In this document: positions 44,679 through 55,541 of the stretch, piece after piece
Position numbering within the stretch: position 1 is the first letter of the stretch
Layout: each line of letters starts with the position of its first letter
NCBI RefSeq assembly: GCF_000828635.1
Contig: NZ_AP012547.1
Span: forward strand, 2,170,001-2,234,000
Source: Sulfuritalea hydrogenivorans sk43H
GTDB lineage: Bacteria > Pseudomonadota > Gammaproteobacteria > Burkholderiales > Rhodocyclaceae
Direction of reading: 5' to 3'
DNA: 64,000 nucleotides
The notes under the pieces: generated by a model
Told to the model about the DNA's origin: nothing
The model's input: only the letters and a program-made list of their open reading frames with translations
Databases searched by the model: none
Made by a program: the position numbers and the translations under genes

Positions 44679-47600
44679 GGTTTCCTGACGGCGGCCAGTC
44701 CCTTTAATGCGTCGGGATACTGCGGTGAAATCCTGAGAGCCCGATCGAAATATATCTGTGCTCCGGCAGCATCCTTGAGCGCGAGTCGCACATAGCCGAG
44801 ACCCGTCAATGCATCGATGTTAACAGGGTTGTCGGTCACAGCGGCAGTGAACAGTTGATCTGCCCTGGCATGAGCACCCAGCCGATGGTGCGCCCAAGCC
44901 AGCGTTGTTCCCGCCGTATACTCAATCGTCCAGGATTGATTGGTACCCGGAATCGGGACAGTATCGACAATGGGCAACAGCTTTTCCGGCTCCAACTTCA
45001 TCGCGGCCTCAAGCAACGGCAGGGCATCCCGATACCTGCCCTGCCGGAACAAGGCAAAACCCTTGCCGCGGGCTATGTTCGGATCGGTCGCACCGACCCG
45101 CAATGCAGCATCGAAGCGCTTGATGGCGCCGGCATTGTCTCCCGCAAAATACAAGCCCCAGGCGAGACTGGGCAGCGCCGTGCGGGCAGCCCTGGGCGGG
45201 AGTCCGAGGCGGTCGAACGCCGGATCGATGTAGGCTGGAGCAAGGGTCGCGGCGGTCGCGGCCTTGTGTGCCGCAGTGTCCTCATCGCCGAGGCCGAGGG
45301 CCGTCCGCGCGAGCAGGAACTGAATGTCCGACGAATAGGGATAGACCTTCTCGCCGACGCTCAGTACTTCCTGCGCCTGCGGGTAGGCCTTGCCATCGAT
45401 CAGTTTCAAGCCAGGTACGGTGTAGGACGTCACGCCCTGATACGGCGCAAGCGAATAGGCAGTGACCAGCGCTCTTGCGGCAGCGGAGTACTGCTTGCGC
45501 TCGATCGCCAGATAGCCGAGCCCCTTGTGCGAAAGGTAAGCCCTTGGCATCTTCGCCACGATTGCCTGGAAAGCTTTCTCCGCCCCGTCGTAATCCTTGG
45601 TGTAGAGAGCCAGCCAAGCCAGGCCGTCGTCGATCAGCCAGATAAACTCCGGGGCGCTTTCCTTGCGCGCATTTTCGAACTTCGTCCGGGCCTGATCGAA
45701 CTGTCCTGCTTCGAGGTGGCCCCAAGCCTGCTGATAGAGGACAAGCTCGGCCCTGCGCGCTGCAATGCGTCCGCTTTGCGAAGAATAATAGTCCGCATCG
45801 ATCCTCAAGGCCTTGTCGAAGGCATCGCGTGCAGCCCTGGTGTTCCCCATTGCCAACAACGTCCAGCCGCGCCCATCCTCGGCTGCCGGATTCCTGGCCG
45901 CGGCAGCCGCATTCAGTTTCGCCTCGAACGCATTCAGAGCCTTCTTGTAGTCCTCCTTGTAATAGGCATCCCATCCATCCTTGACCAAAACGGTCTTGCG
46001 GAACTGGATGGCTGCCAGACCGGATTGGGCGGATGCATGATTGGGGAGCGCCCTCAGCGCGGTCTTGAAGCTTCGTTCGGCATCGGCGAACTGCTCGCTG
46101 CCCATCTGGATCCAACCGAGGCCTGCATGCGCATCCCCGGTGTCGCCGCCCCTGATCGCCGCTTCAAAGGACTTTCTGGCGCCCGGCTGGTTCTTGAGCG
46201 CCAGTTGCGACCAGCCGCTGCCCAGCAGCCCGCCCACCGCGGTGCCCCCCGCCGCGACGTATTGTTCGAATCGCTTCGCTGCAGCCGCCGCACCTCCGGC
46301 GTAATAGAGCGCCCAGCCGATCGACAGCAGGGCCGTCTGCTTCGCCTGCAAACCAAGCGGTACCTTGTCGAAAACCGGATCGATATGGAACGGCGCCAGT
46401 TCCGCGGCCTTTGCCAGGCTCGTACCCGCACCCTGTTCCTCGTTCAGACCGGACTGCGCCCGCGCCAGCAGATAATGGATGTCGGCTGAAGATGGGTAGA
46501 TACGCTCGCCCCGCATCAGGATGTCCCTGGCGTCCCTGAACTGTCCGGCATCGATCAGTTTCGCTGCCGGAATGGTGTAGGAAACCAGCAACTGATAGGG
46601 ATTCAGCAGCAAGGACCTCGACACATGCCTGATCGCTGCACTGTAGTCCTTGCGTTCCAGGGCTACCCGCCCGAGTCCCATCTCGGAGAGATAGGCATCC
46701 TTGTTCGATGCAAGAACCGCGGCAAAGCCCTTCTCCGCCGCCGCATACTCTTTCCTGAAGAAGGACACCCAGGCCAGACCATCCTGAATCAGCCATTGCA
46801 GGTCCGCCGGCGTCTGGCTGCGGGCTTTGCCGAACATCGAGACAGCCTCGTCGAAACGCCCCGCATCGAGCAGGATCCAGGCCTTGCGGTAGTTACCCAG
46901 AAGCCGGCCCTCGGCAGTGGCAAGGCCGCTGACCGAGTAGAAAAACTGCGGGTCCATGGCGATTGCGGCGCGGAACGCGTCCCTGGCTTCCCCATTCCTG
47001 CCCAAGGCGAGCAGAGTCCAGCCGCGGCCGTCCTCCGCCGAGGGATTCCTGATCGCCGCGGCCTGCTTTCGTTTGCCATCGAACAGGCTCAGAGCCTTGT
47101 CGTACAAACCCCTGAAGTAAGCTTCCCAGCCCTCCTTGACGATGCGGGTCCTGAGAATCTGCAGGGCGGCGATTCCCGCCTGCGCCTCGGAATTTCCCGC
47201 GTCGGTCGCCAGCACCTTGCGAAACTCCGCCTCGGCTTCTTCAGCCCGACCTTCCGCAAGCAACGCGTTGCCCAAGCCGATCCGGTAGGCGATCACATTC
47301 GGGTGCCGCGCTATCAGGGTCTCGTAAATCCGCCGACTGGAAGCCGGATCGTTCATGGCGGCCAGAACTGACGACAACAGGGAGTTGAGCCCCGGACTGT
47401 CGCTGGTCACTTCCATGCCCCCCAGGACCTGGCCAAGAGCCACCTTGAGTTCACCGCGGGCCAGCGCGATACGCGCCAGGCCGTCGCGGCAGAAAAAGCA
47501 TTTCGAATCACGGGCCAGACCGCGTTCGAATTCCTGCCTGGCCCTAGCCAGATCACCGCGATTGAAAGCCAGCCAGCCCAAGCCGACCGCTGCGTCAGAC

Positions 47601-48064
47601 CTTACCGCGCCTCCCGGATCCATTTCCTCATCCTCGAAATGCCGGGCCGCCGCGATGTAATTGCCCCGCTTCATCGCCTGCCATCCCTTCAGGTCGTGAA
47701 CCAGCGGCCGCTGCCAGGCCACCGTGACGGCTTCCGCCTTTTTGAGATACTTCTCGGCCTCCGCCAGATTTCCCGTCTTGGTATGGACCCAGGCCAAGCC
47801 CAGCAACGCATCGAAGTCATTGGGCCAGCTTCTTTCAAGCTTGCGAAAGCTGTTCATCGCCGAACCGTAGTCGTCGAGCATGAACTGGCTCCAGCCCAGA
47901 ATGCCCAGGTCGTCAAGACTGGCGCTTCTTGCCGCAAGGTCCCGCGCCTCGACAAACCTTTTTCTGACGAACGACTCCTCCGCGCCGGCCCAGATTGACG
48001 ACGAAACGCATAGCAACAGCAATAGAGCAAATGCCCTACGCATTTGCAGACTGTTGATGATCAT
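44675..48064 (-). CDS. Secreted TPR-repeat protein with large internal duplication
   Basis: 1129 residues from ATG 48064, which has GGAG at 5 nt; a longer frame to 48106 lacks one. Signal peptide (MRRAFALLLLLCVSSSIWAGA) after a seven-residue lead. The rest is almost all TPR helices. Two units of about 300-340 residues, around 304-604 and 688-990, repeat each other with blocks such as EDGRGWTLLA, IRLIDDGLAW-type WLI(D/Q)DGLAW and YP(S/Y)SSDIQ-like motifs. It probably scaffolds a periplasmic complex. First gene of the unusual operon; 111 nt separate it from the c-di-GMP gene upstream. Confidence 0.88.
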   Translation of the reverse strand: MIINSLQMRRAFALLLLLCVSSSIWAGAEESFVRKRFVEARDLAARSASLDDLGILGWSQFMLDDYGSAMNSFRKLERSWPNDFDALLGLAWVHTKTGNLAEAEKYLKKAEAVTVAWQRPLVHDLKGWQAMKRGNYIAAARHFEDEEMDPGGAVRSDAAVGLGWLAFNRGDLARARQEFERGLARDSKCFFCRDGLARIALARGELKVALGQVLGGMEVTSDSPGLNSLLSSVLAAMNDPASSRRIYETLIARHPNVIAYRIGLGNALLAEGRAEEAEAEFRKVLATDAGNSEAQAGIAALQILRTRIVKEGWEAYFRGLYDKALSLFDGKRKQAAAIRNPSAEDGRGWTLLALGRNGEARDAFRAAIAMDPQFFYSVSGLATAEGRLLGNYRKAWILLDAGRFDEAVSMFGKARSQTPADLQWLIQDGLAWVSFFRKEYAAAEKGFAAVLASNKDAYLSEMGLGRVALERKDYSAAIRHVSRSLLLNPYQLLVSYTIPAAKLIDAGQFRDARDILMRGERIYPSSADIHYLLARAQSGLNEEQGAGTSLAKAAELAPFHIDPVFDKVPLGLQAKQTALLSIGWALYYAGGAAAAAKRFEQYVAAGGTAVGGLLGSGWSQLALKNQPGARKSFEAAIRGGDTGDAHAGLGWIQMGSEQFADAERSFKTALRALPNHASAQSGLAAIQFRKTVLVKDGWDAYYKEDYKKALNAFEAKLNAAAAARNPAAEDGRGWTLLAMGNTRAARDAFDKALRIDADYYSSQSGRIAARRAELVLYQQAWGHLEAGQFDQARTKFENARKESAPEFIWLIDDGLAWLALYTKDYDGAEKAFQAIVAKMPRAYLSHKGLGYLAIERKQYSAAARALVTAYSLAPYQGVTSYTVPGLKLIDGKAYPQAQEVLSVGEKVYPYSSDIQFLLARTALGLGDEDTAAHKAATAATLAPAYIDPAFDRLGLPPRAARTALPSLAWGLYFAGDNAGAIKRFDAALRVGATDPNIARGKGFALFRQGRYRDALPLLEAAMKLEPEKLLPIVDTVPIPGTNQSWTIEYTAGTTLAWAHHRLGAHARADQLFTAAVTDNPVNIDALTGLGYVRLALKDAAGAQIYFDRALRISPQYPDALKGLAAVRKP

Positions 48065-48175
48065 GTCTCCAGAAAGTATCCACAATGAATAATCACACGA
48101 CGCCATGGGAACATTTCACCGCGGAGGGCTGAACACTGTTGCTTCAACAGGCCCTGCTGCATGAACTTGCCTTGG

Positions 48176-51100
48176 TCAATCGTCCGCCTTGCATCCTTTC
48201 AGAAGGTCATCCGCCGTGCCCGGCCGGCCGAACAGGAATCCCTGATAGGCCTGGCAACCCTGCCGGGCGAGAAACTCGCGCTGCCCCTGGGTCTCCACCC
48301 CTTCGGCGATCACACCCAGGCCGAGGCTCTGTCCGAGGGCAATGATGGTGCGGACGATCGCCGCGTCGTTGTTGTCGTCGAGCACATCCTGCACAAAGGA
48401 CTGGTCGATCTTGAGCTGTCCCAGGGGCAGGCGCTTCAGGTAGGAAAGTGACGAGTAGCCGGTACCGAAATCGTCGAGAGAGAAACTCACGCCTTCCCCC
48501 TGCAGCGCCGCCATCTTGGCAATCATGTCCTCCACGTCATGCAGCAGCAGGCTCTCGGTCAGCTCCAGCTTGAGTCGCGCCGAGCTGGCGCCCGTATCCC
48601 TGAGTATCGCGAGCACATCGTCGACGAAGTTCTTCTGCCGGAACTCGCGACCGCTGACATTGACCGCCATCGTGAGATGGGAGGACTCCTCTCGCTGCCC
48701 CCACACCGCCAGTTGCTGGCATGCGGTTTCCAGCACCCAGCGGCCCAGTGGCAGGATCAGGCCGTTGTCCTCCGCCAGGGGGATGAAATCGCCGGGCGGA
48801 ACCATTCCCCGGCGCGGATGTTGCCAGCGCACCAGCGCCTCGACGCCAGTCACGAGCCCGGCCCCATCCACCTGCGGCTGGTAGTGCAACAGGAACTGCC
48901 GGTCGCGCACGGCTGATCGCAAGTCCGAATTCAGGATCGCGCGCGCGGCCACCGCTGCCTGCATTTCCGGATCGAAGAAACGCAAGGTGTTGCGTCCCGC
49001 CGCCTTGGCCTGATACATCGCCGTGTCGGCGCGCTTGAGTAACTCATCGGCTGACAGCGATTGATCGCGAAACAGGGTAATGCCGATACTCGAGGTACAG
49101 TGATAACTTCGCGTGTCGCGGTCGTCAGCATAGCTCGCATGAAGGGCATAGGGCTGGTTCAGGGCCGCCTGGATCTTGACCGCCACAATCTCGGCCTGCG
49201 TTGCTGCCGAGGCTTCGGCATCGAGGTCTTCGAGGATCACGACGAATTCATCGCCACCGAGGCGGGCTACCGTATCACCTTCACGTATGCAGGATTCCAT
49301 GCGCGCGGCGACTTCAACCAGAAACTGGTCGCCGACGTCATGCCCCAGCGTGTCGTTCAGAGTCTTGAAGTCATCCAGGTCGAACAGCATCAGGGCACCG
49401 TGGCGCCCGCGCCGCGCGCTGCTGGTCAGGGCCTGACACAGGCGATCCAGCATCAAGCGCCGATTGGGCAGGCCTGTCAGCGGGTCATAGAAGGCCAGAT
49501 TCCTGATTTCCGTCTCTGCCGCCTTGCGCAGGGTGATATCGGTAAAGGTTACGACCACCCCAACGATCTTTCCATCGCGCCGCAGCGGATGTGCTCCATA
49601 GCGCACCGGAAATCCGAGGCCATCGGCACGAAAGAAAACCTCATCTTCCACCCAGATATCCTCGCCGGTTTCGAGCACTTTGTAGATCGGGCATTCATCG
49701 GCAGGGTAGGCGGAACCGTCGGGTTTCTGGAAATGCGTCAGCCCGTGCATTTCGTGCCCGAGCAGATCCCGCTCGTCGGCCCATCCCAGCATGCGCACGC
49801 CGGCTGGATTGCAGAAAGTGCAGCGACCCTCCCGATCGATGCCGTAGATCGCCTCGCCGGTGGAATTCAACAACAACCGGACTCGTTCTTCGCTGTGCCG
49901 TTGTGTCTCCTGTTCCTGCGCGCGGGCCTTTTCCGCCAGCCTGCGTTCGGTGATATCCACGAAGCTGCCACGCACCAGTCGGCGTCCGACGGCAGGCAAA
50001 CGCACCAGCCGCATCTCGCAATGCAAGGACTGGCCTTGGGCATTGAGAAACGAACTTTCCATCGTAATATGGTCGCCCGCCAGCACACGGTCAATCATCT
50101 CCTGCAGATTTTCCGATGCAAACTTGCCATTGAAGATGCCGGGCGGCAGGAATCTTTCAGGGCCTCCGGCCAGAAGCTCTTCGCGGGGACAGCCGAACAA
50201 CTGTTCGGCCTGGGAATTCGCCTCGATGAACCGCCCCAAATCGACGTCATACACGGCGATGGCGTCGGGTGCCTGTTCCACCAGAACCCTGAACTGCGCC
50301 TCGCTTTCCCGCAGGGAAGCCGTCATCCTGCCCGCCAGGCGCACGGCGCGGTCGCGATTGGTGGCAAGCGACAAGGCAATGCTGAACAGCAGCGCGCTAC
50401 CCAACAAGCCTCCCAGCAGTACTTTTGTCGGACGCGACGTGTCCCCACGCGCTTCAAGCGCCGGTCGGCTGGAATAGGTCAAGGTCCATGGCCGCCCACC
50501 CACCACGGCTTTCTCGCTGAAGCCGAATCGCGCGGGAGGCCCAATCTGTTCCGGGTCGCTGCTGTACAGCAGGTTTTCCTCGCGAGCCACCGTGCCGTCG
50601 TGGATGCTCAGGGAGATGCCGCGGGGATTCCGCTTGAGCAGATCCGCCATCAGCGCCGGCATGCGCACGGGACTCAGCACATAGCCAAAAACCTCCTTCC
50701 CCGACCCCGTCATCACCGGCAGATACATGATGAAGGACGGCACCGGATTCTGGTCGTCGATCAGGAGCGTGACCCTGCCGGTGATCATCGGCTCGCCGGC
50801 GCCGCGCGCCCGTTGCATGGTCTCGCGGCTTTCCGGGTTCTGCCACATGTCGAGTCCGATTGCCTTGTTGTTGAGTCCGACGCGTGGTTCGGCATAGACA
50901 TTCACCACGTAATGCTCGCGGCGTCCCGCGGGGTGCGCGGCGAAATCCGGCATACCGTTGTTTCGCATCGAGCGGACCAGCGCACCAAGTTCCGACTCGG
51001 CAACGGAACGGGAAAAAATTACGGCCTGGATTCCCGGATAGTTGGTTTCCAGCTTGAGGCCGGCCACATAGTCGCGCCAATCCTTGCTCGTGACCCTCTC

Positions 51101-51355
51101 GCTGGCAGCGAACAGGGCGGCCGCCCCGCGCAAGGTTTGCGTATAAGCAGCCATGCGACTGTCGAGGTCGGCCCGCGCCTGCGTGGCCTCGGCTTCGAAT
51201 TCAAGACGCAACTGGCGCTCGACGTCCTCGCTGGAGTAACGCCAGACGACAGCCGTCAGTGCCAGTGAACAGGCAAGCGCGATCCACGCAGGCCAGAGTC
51301 CCAAGCCTGAAAGCCCCGCAGATCGATCCTCGTCGTCAAGCATGTCTTGCGGCAT
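48176..51355 (-). CDS. CHASE-PAS-PAS-GGDEF-EAL c-di-GMP protein (paralog 2)
   Basis: 1059 residues. Same plan as the protein at 33974-37480: a membrane segment (WPAWIALACSLALTAVVW), CHASE sensor, second segment (LLGSALLFSIALSLAT), PAS domains (two), RLGGDEF near residue 700 and EALVRW near 838, and DDFGTGYSSLSYLKRLPLG. It lacks one PAS domain that paralog 1 has. Both catalytic signatures look intact. It lies 111 nt upstream of the TPR gene on the same strand and may share its transcript. The start ATG has no good SD. Confidence 0.94.
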   Translation of the reverse strand: MPQDMLDDEDRSAGLSGLGLWPAWIALACSLALTAVVWRYSSEDVERQLRLEFEAEATQARADLDSRMAAYTQTLRGAAALFAASERVTSKDWRDYVAGLKLETNYPGIQAVIFSRSVAESELGALVRSMRNNGMPDFAAHPAGRREHYVVNVYAEPRVGLNNKAIGLDMWQNPESRETMQRARGAGEPMITGRVTLLIDDQNPVPSFIMYLPVMTGSGKEVFGYVLSPVRMPALMADLLKRNPRGISLSIHDGTVAREENLLYSSDPEQIGPPARFGFSEKAVVGGRPWTLTYSSRPALEARGDTSRPTKVLLGGLLGSALLFSIALSLATNRDRAVRLAGRMTASLRESEAQFRVLVEQAPDAIAVYDVDLGRFIEANSQAEQLFGCPREELLAGGPERFLPPGIFNGKFASENLQEMIDRVLAGDHITMESSFLNAQGQSLHCEMRLVRLPAVGRRLVRGSFVDITERRLAEKARAQEQETQRHSEERVRLLLNSTGEAIYGIDREGRCTFCNPAGVRMLGWADERDLLGHEMHGLTHFQKPDGSAYPADECPIYKVLETGEDIWVEDEVFFRADGLGFPVRYGAHPLRRDGKIVGVVVTFTDITLRKAAETEIRNLAFYDPLTGLPNRRLMLDRLCQALTSSARRGRHGALMLFDLDDFKTLNDTLGHDVGDQFLVEVAARMESCIREGDTVARLGGDEFVVILEDLDAEASAATQAEIVAVKIQAALNQPYALHASYADDRDTRSYHCTSSIGITLFRDQSLSADELLKRADTAMYQAKAAGRNTLRFFDPEMQAAVAARAILNSDLRSAVRDRQFLLHYQPQVDGAGLVTGVEALVRWQHPRRGMVPPGDFIPLAEDNGLILPLGRWVLETACQQLAVWGQREESSHLTMAVNVSGREFRQKNFVDDVLAILRDTGASSARLKLELTESLLLHDVEDMIAKMAALQGEGVSFSLDDFGTGYSSLSYLKRLPLGQLKIDQSFVQDVLDDNNDAAIVRTIIALGQSLGLGVIAEGVETQGQREFLARQGCQAYQGFLFGRPGTADDLLKGCKADD

Positions 51356-51446
51356 TGGATAAATTTACAAAACACATAGCTGACCAATATGTTACACGCC
51401 CCATATTTCTGACAGGGTTAATTGCCTTTGAGGTCCACTGGCCCGA

Positions 51447-51468
51447 TGCATTAGCCGGCTACTACCCG
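51447..51468. repeat. 22-bp motif shared with 37585-37606
   Basis: Counterpart of the motif upstream of paralog 1, with CCGGCTAC conserved; 92 nt before the start codon of paralog 2. Confidence 0.5.
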
Positions 51469-51539
51469 ATTCGCCCCATCAACTGAAACAATGCCCCGGG
51501 GCATGCCTGTGCATGCCCATCCATGACAAGGAGAGAGAC

Positions 51540-52103
51540 ATGGCAGCCAAAAAGATACTGATGCTGGTCGGCGATTACGTCGAGGACTATGAAGTGATGG
51601 TGCCGTTCCAGGCCCTGCTGGCCGTCGGCCACACGGTGCACGCGGCCTGCCCCGACAAGAAGGCCGGTGACAGCGTCGCCACGGCGATTCACGATTTCGA
51701 AGGCCAGCAGACCTATTCGGAAAAACGCGGCCATAACTTCGCGCTGAACGCCAGCTTCGCCGACCTCAAGGCGGAAAGCTACGACGCGCTGGTAATCCCC
51801 GGCGGCCGCGCACCGGAATACCTGCGCCTCAATCCCGTGGTGCTCGACATCGTGCGTCATTTCTTCAGCGCCAGCAAACCGGTGGCCGCCATCTGCCACG
51901 GCGCCCAGTTGCTGGCCGCGGCCGGCGTGCTCAAGGGCCGCACCTGCTCCGCCTATTCATCAGCGCCGACCCTGAACTGTATCGCTGCCGTTCCCGTTCC
52001 CTGCGGCTTTCGGGCGTGGCCACCAGCATCCGCCTGGAGAACCTGTTCTGGCAGGTGCTGGAGGAAATCGGCGCGCGCGACGGTCTCAGCGTTGCCCAAC
52101 TGA
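51540..52103 (+). pseudogene. DJ-1/PfpI-family protein, C-terminus lost by out-of-frame junction
   Basis: The first 140 or so residues are a normal DJ-1/PfpI protein: [36 protein letters not shown] and the nucleophile elbow [16 protein letters not shown]. After GRTCSAY (about 51939-51956) similarity stops and the remaining 46 residues are an out-of-frame reading of the next gene. The usual protein is about 190 residues, so about 50 residues of the core are missing and activity is doubtful. Start ATG 51540 has AAGGAGAG just before it. Members are deglycase- or protease-like chaperones. Confidence 0.8.
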
Positions 52104-52345
52104 TCACGCGTCTCTACGACGAGTTGGCCGAGACTGGTGGCGACTGTGCCAACTTCAGTTCGTTTCTCCGCGTCAGTTGCGGCCGCTATCTGGCCCTGCA
52201 GGTGTCCGGCCGCATTCCCGCCGACGTCGGGGTGCCGATCCGCTCGCTCGATGCGGACTGGGTGCTGGCCGGCGAAAAGCCGCGACGTCCAGGCGGATTT
52301 CCCGCCGCCTTGCCGAGGATGGAGATCGTACAAGCGGCAAACTGA
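52016..52345 (+). pseudogene. Ribbon-helix-helix domain protein, 5' truncated
   Basis: The frame continues upstream without a usual start to about 51944 and reads [20 protein letters not shown] followed by [20 protein letters not shown], the hallmark of a small RHH_4-type transcription-factor-like family that normally begins with MC-x-(L/I)-F. So the true start codon has been lost at the same junction that truncates the PfpI gene. The listed GTG at 52016 is the first usual codon. The C-terminal 110 residues look intact. Confidence 0.7.
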
Positions 52346-52466
52346 TCCCAAAGGTAGCGCATCGCCGTTACCTGCCCGCGTCCCACAAGGGGATACCGTC
52401 CCTCCGGGACATAAAGCGGAATCCCAGGTACGCAGAGCCGCCAGCGCCGACTCTTCGCCAGCACCG

Positions 52467-52472
52467 TATAAT
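52467..52472 (+). promoter_or_regulatory. Possible -10 of prfC
   Basis: Consensus TATAAT 31 nt upstream of the GTG start of prfC; no convincing -35. Confidence 0.3.
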
Positions 52473-52503
52473 CGCGGCCCTTGGCATCAATCTCCCTGCC
52501 GCC

Positions 52504-54078
<1,575 letters not shown>

Positions 54079-54109
54079 CACCCGGACAACGAGGCGCCGG
54101 CGCTGTCGA

Positions 54110-54814
54110 TTACTGCCGCAACGTGGCTTCCTCGATCAGCACCTTGTAGGAATAACCGGCGCCAAAGTCCTTGTCGGTGCGCACGATACCCTTGACCAGC
54201 ACCACATCGCCGACCTTGGCCTGATCGAGCGTTGTCACCAGCACGTCGTTCGTGCCGTCCGCCGCCGAACCCGATCCATCGCGCAGATGAATCCAGTTCT
54301 TGCCCATGATCGAGGGGTTGAACTTGACGACCTGGCCGCGAACCTGGACCGGCCTGTCCTTGAGTTCAGCACTCCTGACAATGACCTCTGCAACTGTTCG
54401 CGCATCGGGACCGCTGGCCTTTGCCACCTTGACGTCGGCTACGGGCTCGGCTTTCGGCACACTCGCGTGGGCCGAGGCCATCGCGCTCCCAGTGACGCCT
54501 GGCTTTGCAGAAGCCCCGGCCAGGCTGCCAAACGCGATCTTGTCGAATTTTCGCTTCAGCGACTTGCTCTCGAAATTGTTCATCACCATCACGTTTTCGA
54601 CGGTGACCTTGGCGCCCTTCTTTACCGGCGCCCTGGACACCGCGGCCCAGATTTCGCCATCCCCGGTCTTGAGTCGCAGATAGCTATAGCTCTCGACGTC
54701 CCTGACTTCCAGAACTTCGCCCTTGAGCACGGTTGCCGGAGCCGGCATCGGTTGTTCGGCGCTCCAGCCGGCGCTGGCGCAAAGCACTGTCAAAAAAGCA
54801 AGAATGAACTTCAT
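54110..54814 (-). CDS. Periplasmic tandem OB-fold (NrfJ-like) nucleotide-binding-type protein
   Basis: 234 residues with signal peptide (MKFILAFLTVLCASAGWSA). Two OB-fold-like modules: GEVLEVRDVESYSYLRLKTG (about 31-50) and VQVRGQVVKFNPSIMGKNWIH (split as VQVRGQVVKF and NWIHLRDGSG), joined by an Ala/Lys-rich linker. Similar secreted proteins occur near cytochrome genes in betaproteobacteria. Role unknown; binding of a small ligand or protein partner is likely. It is convergent with prfC. Confidence 0.75.
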   Translation of the reverse strand: MKFILAFLTVLCASAGWSAEQPMPAPATVLKGEVLEVRDVESYSYLRLKTGDGEIWAAVSRAPVKKGAKVTVENVMVMNNFESKSLKRKFDKIAFGSLAGASAKPGVTGSAMASAHASVPKAEPVADVKVAKASGPDARTVAEVIVRSAELKDRPVQVRGQVVKFNPSIMGKNWIHLRDGSGSAADGTNDVLVTTLDQAKVGDVVLVKGIVRTDKDFGAGYSYKVLIEEATLRQ

Positions 54815-54934
54815 GAATGAGTTGTCCCGTAAAAAAACGCGCTCCGAGCACTGTCGCTCGGCGATGGGCCATTGTACCCATCGCCTGGCGCTCGACCCAG
54901 CCCCTGCGCAAGCGCTGCCGCGCCAAGGACGAAT

Positions 54935-55396
54935 TCACACCGGCAGCGCCGTCTCATATTTCAGTTCGCGCAGGACCACGCTGGTCCGCACGTTGGCGAC
55001 GCCCGGCAAGGTAAACACGACCTGGTTGAGGAAGGCATCGAAGGCCTTGATGTCGGGCGCGACGACCTTCAGCAGGTAATCCGCCGCGCCGGTCGCGCTG
55101 AAGCATTCGACCACTTCCGGGCACTCGGCAATCGCCGTTTCGAATTCTTCGATTGCCCCCTTCACGTGACGCTGCAGATTGACGCTGACCAGACAGCAGA
55201 CATGCAGCCCGAGCTTCTCGCGATCCAGCAGCACCGTGTAGCGCCGGATCAGTCCGGATTCTTCCATTTCCCTGACGCGCCGCCAGCACGGCGTGCCGGA
55301 AAGGCCGACGCGGGCTGACAAGTCCTGCATCGAGCGGCGTGAGTCGAGTTGCAGTTCGCGCAGGAGCTTCTTGGAGTAGCCATCGAGTTCATTCAT
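54935..55396 (-). CDS. Lrp/AsnC-family transcriptional regulator
   Basis: 153 residues. N-terminal winged HTH (LDSRRSMQDLSARVGLSGTP, CWRRVREMEESGLI) and C-terminal ligand-binding RAM domain (VVECFSATGAADYLLKVVAP). Feast/famine regulators of this type sense amino acids. Divergent from the indolepyruvate oxidoreductase gene with 145 nt between them, so it likely controls that gene in response to an aromatic amino acid. Confidence 0.94.
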   Translation of the reverse strand: MNELDGYSKKLLRELQLDSRRSMQDLSARVGLSGTPCWRRVREMEESGLIRRYTVLLDREKLGLHVCCLVSVNLQRHVKGAIEEFETAIAECPEVVECFSATGAADYLLKVVAPDIKAFDAFLNQVVFTLPGVANVRTSVVLRELKYETALPV

Positions 55397-55423
55397 TTCG
55401 ATATTCCTGTTTTATGGAAACGA

Positions 55424-55455
55424 TTGTTCTTGTTTGCACCTGATACAGAGAACAA
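55424..55455. promoter_or_regulatory. Inverted repeat between the Lrp-type regulator and the IOR gene
   Basis: TTGTTCT and AGAACAA, perfect 7-bp arms 18 nt apart, in the divergent intergenic space. Candidate operator of the Lrp-type protein. Confidence 0.4.
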
Positions 55456-55541
55456 AAGGTAACACTTTCTCCACCCTGATGTCTAAAGTGCTGTGCGATA
55501 GCGGCATCGCCATCCAAAAAGCCGCGACACCGGAGGAGCGC

